This document shows, piece by piece, positions 6,154-9,212 of a stretch of DNA of 9,212 nt; within the stretch, counting starts at the first letter, position 1, and the number at the start of each line of letters is the position of its first letter. The notes beneath the pieces are model-generated. The model was given only the letters and a program-made list of their open reading frames with translations, was not told where the DNA came from and did no database searches. The position numbers were made by a program, and so were the translations under genes. Source of the DNA: Ignavibacteriaceae bacterium (GTDB taxonomy: Bacteria; Bacteroidota; Ignavibacteria; Ignavibacteriales; Ignavibacteriaceae); assembly GCA_031292465.1 (NCBI GenBank), contig JARLHB010000414.1:1-9212 (forward strand). Reading direction: 5' to 3'.

Positions 6154-7596
6154 TTATTTGGCAAGTTTTATTTCCACTCTTCTGTTCATTGCCCTGCCAT
6201 CGGCTGTTTTATTATTAGCAACCGGGTTAGCTTTACCAAATGCTTTAATTTCCAGTGAATTCTTATCTATACCCTTGCTCACCAGATAATCTGCAACTGT
6301 TTGAGCTCTTTGCTTTGATAAATTCATATTAAGTTTATTGGAGCCTTTTGAATCCGTATAGCCTTCAATAGTCCATTTATGATTTGGATTGTCTTTCATC
6401 GAAGCAACGAGGCTGTCTAATACCGGGTATGCACGCGGCAGTAGATCTGATTTACCTGATTCAAAGTTAGCATCGCCCTTAAGTGTAAACTTCTTTATTA
6501 TTTCTGCTTTTTTAATCGGGCAGCCGCTTGCGTCAACTTTTACGCCGGCAGGAGTATTCGGGCATTTATCAAGATAATCCGGTACACCGTCACCATCAGA
6601 ATCTAACGGACATCCCACAGCATCAACTTTTACGCCTGTAGGTGTATTCGGGCACTTATCAAGATAATCAGGTACACCGTCACCATCAGCATCCAACGGG
6701 CATCCACTTTCATCAACCTTAACGCCAACCGGAGTATTCGGACATTTATCAAGATAATCCGGTACGCCATCTTCGTCGGAATCAAGCGGGCAGCCATTAA
6801 CATCAACTTTTACTCCGGCAGGAGTATTCGGACACTTATCAAGATAATCAGGTACGCCATCGCCATCGGCATCAAGCGGACAGCCAAAATCATCAACCTT
6901 AACACCATGAGGTGTGTTAGGGCATTTATCAATATTATCAGGTACGCCGTCTCCATCGGAATCTACTGTCCGGTTGAAATAATATGACGCGCCTGCTGTT
7001 ACAGCGTATGCCAAATCATTATGGGAACCTGCTATATAGTTATCAAGATAATCTTTGGTTCCATCTATTAATGTACCTGAAAGGTTAATGCTTACATTAT
7101 CAGATACCATGTATCTTGCACCAAGTTCTCCCGTGATAGCACCCATTTGATCATCACCAACACGCTGGATTTTATTTCCGCCCCAATTTCTTGTATAGCG
7201 GTATAAATCTAAAAAGCCAACTGATATAAATGGGTAAAAAACATCTTCAATTGAATAAGTATAACTTACACCAAGCCCCAGGTAATAAATTGTAGATTTG
7301 AAAACGACAGGATTTTTGGAATCATCTTTCCCCGAAACTATCCCTGTTCCGCCATACGCTCTTAGGCCAAACAAGCTGGCGTTATCAGAATAAAAATAAT
7401 ACTCTAAAGACCCTTTAACCAGATAATTTAACCTTATGTCTTTGTAATCTGTCTGGCCTATTGTAATTCCGCCTTCTGCAGTTAATGCAAGGTTGTTGGA
7501 CATTGGATTAAAATATTTTGTAGAGGTGTTATCCTGTCCGCTGCAAATCTGCGTTAATACAACGAAGAAAACAAAAATAGAAAAGATTTTTTTCAT
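6154..7596 (-). CDS. OmpA-family protein with thrombospondin type-3 repeats
   Basis: This 480-residue outer-membrane protein probably links the outer membrane to peptidoglycan. The start is the ATG at 7594-7596, where GGGAG (7605-7609) sits 8 nt upstream. The TTG at 7611 overlaps that site and is rejected. In order it has a signal peptide (1 to about 21, cleavage near CSG/Q), a beta-barrel-like N-terminal part (about 30-208, ending in the strand AGASYYFNR) and five exact 30-residue TSP3 repeats (212-361) of the type D-x-DGDGVPDYLDKCPNTP-GVKVD--GCPL. The acidic positions of these repeats bind Ca2+ in known TSP3 domains. An OmpA C-terminal domain (about 368-480) follows, with the peptidoglycan-binding motif GYTDSKGSNKLNMNLSKQRA. 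D415 and R430 are the expected diaminopimelate contacts. This OprF-like layout is common in Bacteroidota. It is monocistronic. Confidence 0.95.
   Translation of the reverse strand: MKKIFSIFVFFVVLTQICSGQDNTSTKYFNPMSNNLALTAEGGITIGQTDYKDIRLNYLVKGSLEYYFYSDNASLFGLRAYGGTGIVSGKDDSKNPVVFKSTIYYLGLGVSYTYSIEDVFYPFISVGFLDLYRYTRNWGGNKIQRVGDDQMGAITGELGARYMVSDNVSINLSGTLIDGTKDYLDNYIAGSHNDLAYAVTAGASYYFNRTVDSDGDGVPDNIDKCPNTPHGVKVDDFGCPLDADGDGVPDYLDKCPNTPAGVKVDVNGCPLDSDEDGVPDYLDKCPNTPVGVKVDESGCPLDADGDGVPDYLDKCPNTPTGVKVDAVGCPLDSDGDGVPDYLDKCPNTPAGVKVDASGCPIKKAEIIKKFTLKGDANFESGKSDLLPRAYPVLDSLVASMKDNPNHKWTIEGYTDSKGSNKLNMNLSKQRAQTVADYLVSKGIDKNSLEIKAFGKANPVANNKTADGRAMNRRVEIKLAK
6514..6963 (-). repeat. Five tandem 90-bp repeats encoding TSP3 units
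   Basis: There are five uninterrupted in-frame units of exactly 90 bp. Unit 3 has DSDEDG in place of D-x-DGDG, so one Ca2+-loop Gly is lost. Units alternate Ser/Ala at the second residue, AAA/AAG for the Lys of DKC, and (from unit 2) CCT/CCG for the Pro of VPD. Units 2-3 share GGC/TGT codons where units 4-5 have GGT/TGC. This points to duplication of a two-unit, 180-bp block. Confidence 0.93.
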
Positions 7597-7611
7597 AGTA
7601 CTTACTCCCAA

Positions 7612-8667
7612 TTTATGAATGAATTATTTGAACCCTTTAATTGTTAACCTTTCAATTTATCTGTAATACGTAACAAATTCATAAAAGATACTCAAATAGC
7701 GAAACGAATTACATTTTACTATTCCGGAAATTTTATGTTGAGTTAATTATAGTTTATGTTATATATATACATTAATAGGGATAAGAACCTGTAAAATTAT
7801 TTTATATTTTCCCAATAACAGTTATAATAACCGCAGCCGGGAAGATTTATCTTTCTGATATTTAAATATTACATTTTCTATTTTTAACAGAGATAACGCT
7901 CATTTGTTAATAATTATATTACCCAATGAACATTTTATTTCAGATACAAATAAATGCGAAGTATTTGGACAATCAGATAATCTGTAATTTGATAACTACT
8001 TCTCTCTCATTGGAACTTACAAATCAGATTATCGCTATAAAATATTTTGAAAATATAACATCATCGAAGTCAATCGATATAGAAAATAATAAGCATAATG
8101 ATGTATATATTTTACTGTTTTTAAGATAACTATTACATTTGAATATAACAACAAATATTTTTAATTTTTTGCGAAAAATATTTTCCCTAATCAGACGGTT
8201 AATTAAGCTCATTTATCACACCCGTATTTAATAATTTTAAAAAACACAAGAACTTTGTACATTCATCCTTCCTTAAACAATAGAAAAATCCGGTAAATTA
8301 TACTAGTACGCCGGTAAAGTAGTATAATCAATTATGTGACAGCAAAATAGAATGCGGCATGTTTAATTCAATAGTTTTGTTAAGCAACACTTACCTCATA
8401 TATACATTAAATCAAATTTAATTTTTGTATTATATTCTTATTGTTTATTGATTATTGCTTTAACTATTATTAAGTTGTTTGCAAGGGACAAGATAATTAT
8501 CATACTGAATAAATTCTTTTAGAAACAGGGCCCTGATTTTCCGAATCGATATTTACTTACTGACGATACCAAAAGAAAAATTGTAAGATTTAATATAAAC
8601 TTATAACTATTCCTTTTTCCTGATAAATTAAGATAATTCTACTACCCATAACTTTTGATAATACAGT
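7612..8667. other. Long AT-rich region without a convincing gene
   Basis: About 1.07 kb lie between the OmpA-family start region and the next ribosome-binding site. Small open frames at 7926-8129 (+) and 8024-8212 (-) overlap each other on opposite strands. They lack ribosome-binding sites and encode Ile/Asn/Lys-rich low-complexity peptides that reflect base composition, so I do not call them genes. The left edge must carry the OmpA-gene promoter. The only organised structure seen is the composite repeat at 8290-8328. It may be a decayed gene remnant or a region with an undetected small RNA. Confidence 0.7.
8290..8328. repeat. Composite direct and inverted repeat, operator-like
   Basis: CCGGTAAA occurs at 8290-8297 and again at 8311-8318, 21 nt apart (two helical turns). 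Interleaved with it, ATTATACTA (8297-8305) is the exact inverse complement of TAGTATAAT (8320-8328). The G+C-containing direct repeat stands out in AT-rich DNA and could be a binding site for a dimeric or tandem regulator. It lies about 350 nt upstream of the next gene, so the link to that gene is uncertain. Confidence 0.5.
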
Positions 8668-8679
8668 AAGGAGGATTCT

Positions 8680-8895
8680 GTGCTTAATAAGATTTTCTTC
8701 CACTCCGTCTTGTTTTATGCAGGAATATTTGCTCAACCTTTAAAAGATCCGCAAAAAATTCTAAACCAGGCCCGGCAAAACTTTTTTATTCCTGACAAAG
8801 GTCAATGGAACCCTGAAGTAAAATACCTTACCCGCATTGGCGGTATGAATGTTTGGATTACCAGTTCATATACACTTGTGTCTATTGGCGGTTAA
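8680..8895 (+). pseudogene. Truncated N-terminus of a large secreted surface protein
   Basis: This 71-residue ORF starts at a GTG with a strong Shine-Dalgarno AAGGAGG (8668-8674) 5 nt upstream. It begins with a signal peptide (MLNKIFFHSVLFYAGIFA, cleavage before Q19). Next comes FIPDKGQWNPEVKYLTRIGGMNVWIT (about 36-61), which closely resembles the opening of very large secreted proteins of Ignavibacteria and Bacteroidota (SBBP/PKD-type repeat proteins, usually over 500 residues and often type-IX-sorted). After WIT the reading frame diverges (SSYTLVSIGG) and stops. Neither other plus-strand frame obviously continues the family sequence. I therefore read it as a 5' remnant left by a deletion or rearrangement. 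Because its translation signals are intact, a short secreted peptide may still be made. The family match is from memory of the motif and was not searched. Confidence 0.7.
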
Positions 8896-8918
8896 TTAGA
8901 AATTTTAATATATGTATA

Positions 8919-8943
8919 GATTCAGGAATAATATTCCTGAATC
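8919..8943. repeat. Perfect 11-bp inverted repeat between the two right-end genes
   Basis: GATTCAGGAAT (8919-8929) and ATTCCTGAATC (8933-8943) pair perfectly around AAT. No T run follows on the plus strand, so it is not a standard terminator. It lies 24 nt after the stop of the truncated ORF and 16 nt before the Shine-Dalgarno of the next gene. This fits an operator, an mRNA-stability hairpin or a deletion scar. Confidence 0.8.
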
Positions 8944-8971
8944 GGATAGAAACAATTTAAAGGAGATATTC

Positions 8972-9212
8972 ATGAAAAATATTCTTTTACTGTTTGTCTT
9001 AATATCAGTAGCCATACCAGTTAAATTAACAGCACAATGGACTAAAACAAATGAAATTTATGGTGGATACATTCGCAGCCTTATTACTTTCCCCAACAGC
9101 ACTGGCGGCATAAATATTCTGGCAGGAACCTGGGGCGGGCTTTTCCTTTCCACTAATAATGGTACAAGTTGGGCTAAAAACAATAATGGCATAACCAACC
9201 AGCCAATACTCG
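8972..9212 (+). CDS. Secreted repeat protein, N-terminal part (runs off window)
   Basis: This gene starts at an ATG with AAAGGAG (8959-8965) 6 nt upstream and stays open to the right edge, so only 80 residues are visible. It begins with a clear signal peptide, MKNILLLFVLISVAIPVKLTA, likely cut before Q22. The mature part (QWTKTNEIYGGYIRSLITFP...) holds a unit ending AGTWGGLFLSTNNGTSW followed by NNNGITNQPIL. The G-G-x-F-L-S-x-N-N-G-x-S-W pattern is that of BNR/sortilin-like or photosystem-II-assembly-factor-like beta-propeller blades, common in large exported proteins of Ignavibacteria. A C-terminal type IX sorting domain would be expected beyond the window, but this cannot be seen. The binding target is unknown. 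Confidence 0.88.
   Translation, partial: MKNILLLFVLISVAIPVKLTAQWTKTNEIYGGYIRSLITFPNSTGGINILAGTWGGLFLSTNNGTSWAKNNNGITNQPIL

Noticed and set aside
6514..6963. Regular 90-bp repeats as a possible CRISPR or minisatellite
   Set aside because: They are in frame within the OmpA-family gene and encode the known TSP3 calcium-binding motif.
7597..7611. TTG start adding five residues to the OmpA-family protein
   Set aside because: The TTG overlaps the GGGAG ribosome-binding site; the ATG at 7596 has correct spacing and starts a standard signal peptide.
7926..8212. Two overlapping small ORFs on opposite strands in the AT-rich gap
   Set aside because: No ribosome-binding sites, Ile/Asn/Lys-rich composition as expected from AT-rich random DNA, and mutual overlap.
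7763..8410. 13-bp direct repeat ATATATACATTAA at 7763-7775 and 8398-8410
   Set aside because: The sequence is nearly all A and T in AT-rich DNA, so recurrence by chance is likely.
8492..8501. Palindrome GATAATTATC as an operator
   Set aside because: Too short and AT-rich to stand out from the background.

Overview
The window looks like part of an AT-rich chromosome from the Bacteroidota/Ignavibacteria side of the FCB group, and I lean towards Ignavibacteria-like. The basis is indirect. Several secreted proteins have signal peptides cleaved before a Gln. There is an OmpA protein with thrombospondin type-3 repeats. At the right end are two N-termini that resemble the large secreted, often type-IX-sorted proteins of these lineages (a GQWNPEVKYL...GGMNVWIT type N-terminus, and a protein with an 'AGTWGGLFLSTNNGTSW' beta-propeller-like repeat). 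No taxonomic marker is present, so this is inference.

Layout. Positions 1-379 hold the most unusual structure. A complete tRNA-Ser(GCT) lies on the minus strand with an encoded CCA. A small GIY-YIG nuclease gene starts 2 nt after that CCA. The nuclease gene runs directly into a second, incomplete copy of the 5' half of the same tRNA. That second copy has lost its acceptor 5' strand and carries a perfect 18-nt palindrome in place of the D-arm/anticodon-arm junction. About 380 bp further on, a full-length transketolase gene (763-2775, +) ends at a strong terminator.

From 2971 to 7596 four genes lie on the minus strand. In coordinate order they are a stand-alone MalK/UgpC-type sugar-importer ATPase, a secreted alpha/beta-hydrolase (carbohydrate-esterase-like), a small outer-membrane beta-barrel protein, and an OmpA-family protein with five 30-residue calcium-binding repeats. 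Each has its own hairpin terminator at its 3' end, so they look like separate units and not an operon. Together with the transketolase they suggest a heterotrophic cell that deacylates and imports sugars and runs the pentose phosphate pathway; that link is inference.

Positions 7597-8679 hold about 1.1 kb of very AT-rich DNA with no convincing gene, only one composite repeat (8290-8328) that could be an operator. The right end has a short secreted ORF (8680-8895) that looks like the broken-off N-terminus of a much larger protein. It is followed by a perfect hairpin (8919-8943) and the start of another secreted protein (8972 onward) that runs off the window.

The best candidate for something undescribed is the tRNA-Ser / GIY-YIG / tRNA-fragment arrangement. 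It fits a minimal nuclease element that interrupts a tRNA gene just after the acceptor stem and supplies a replacement tRNA body.
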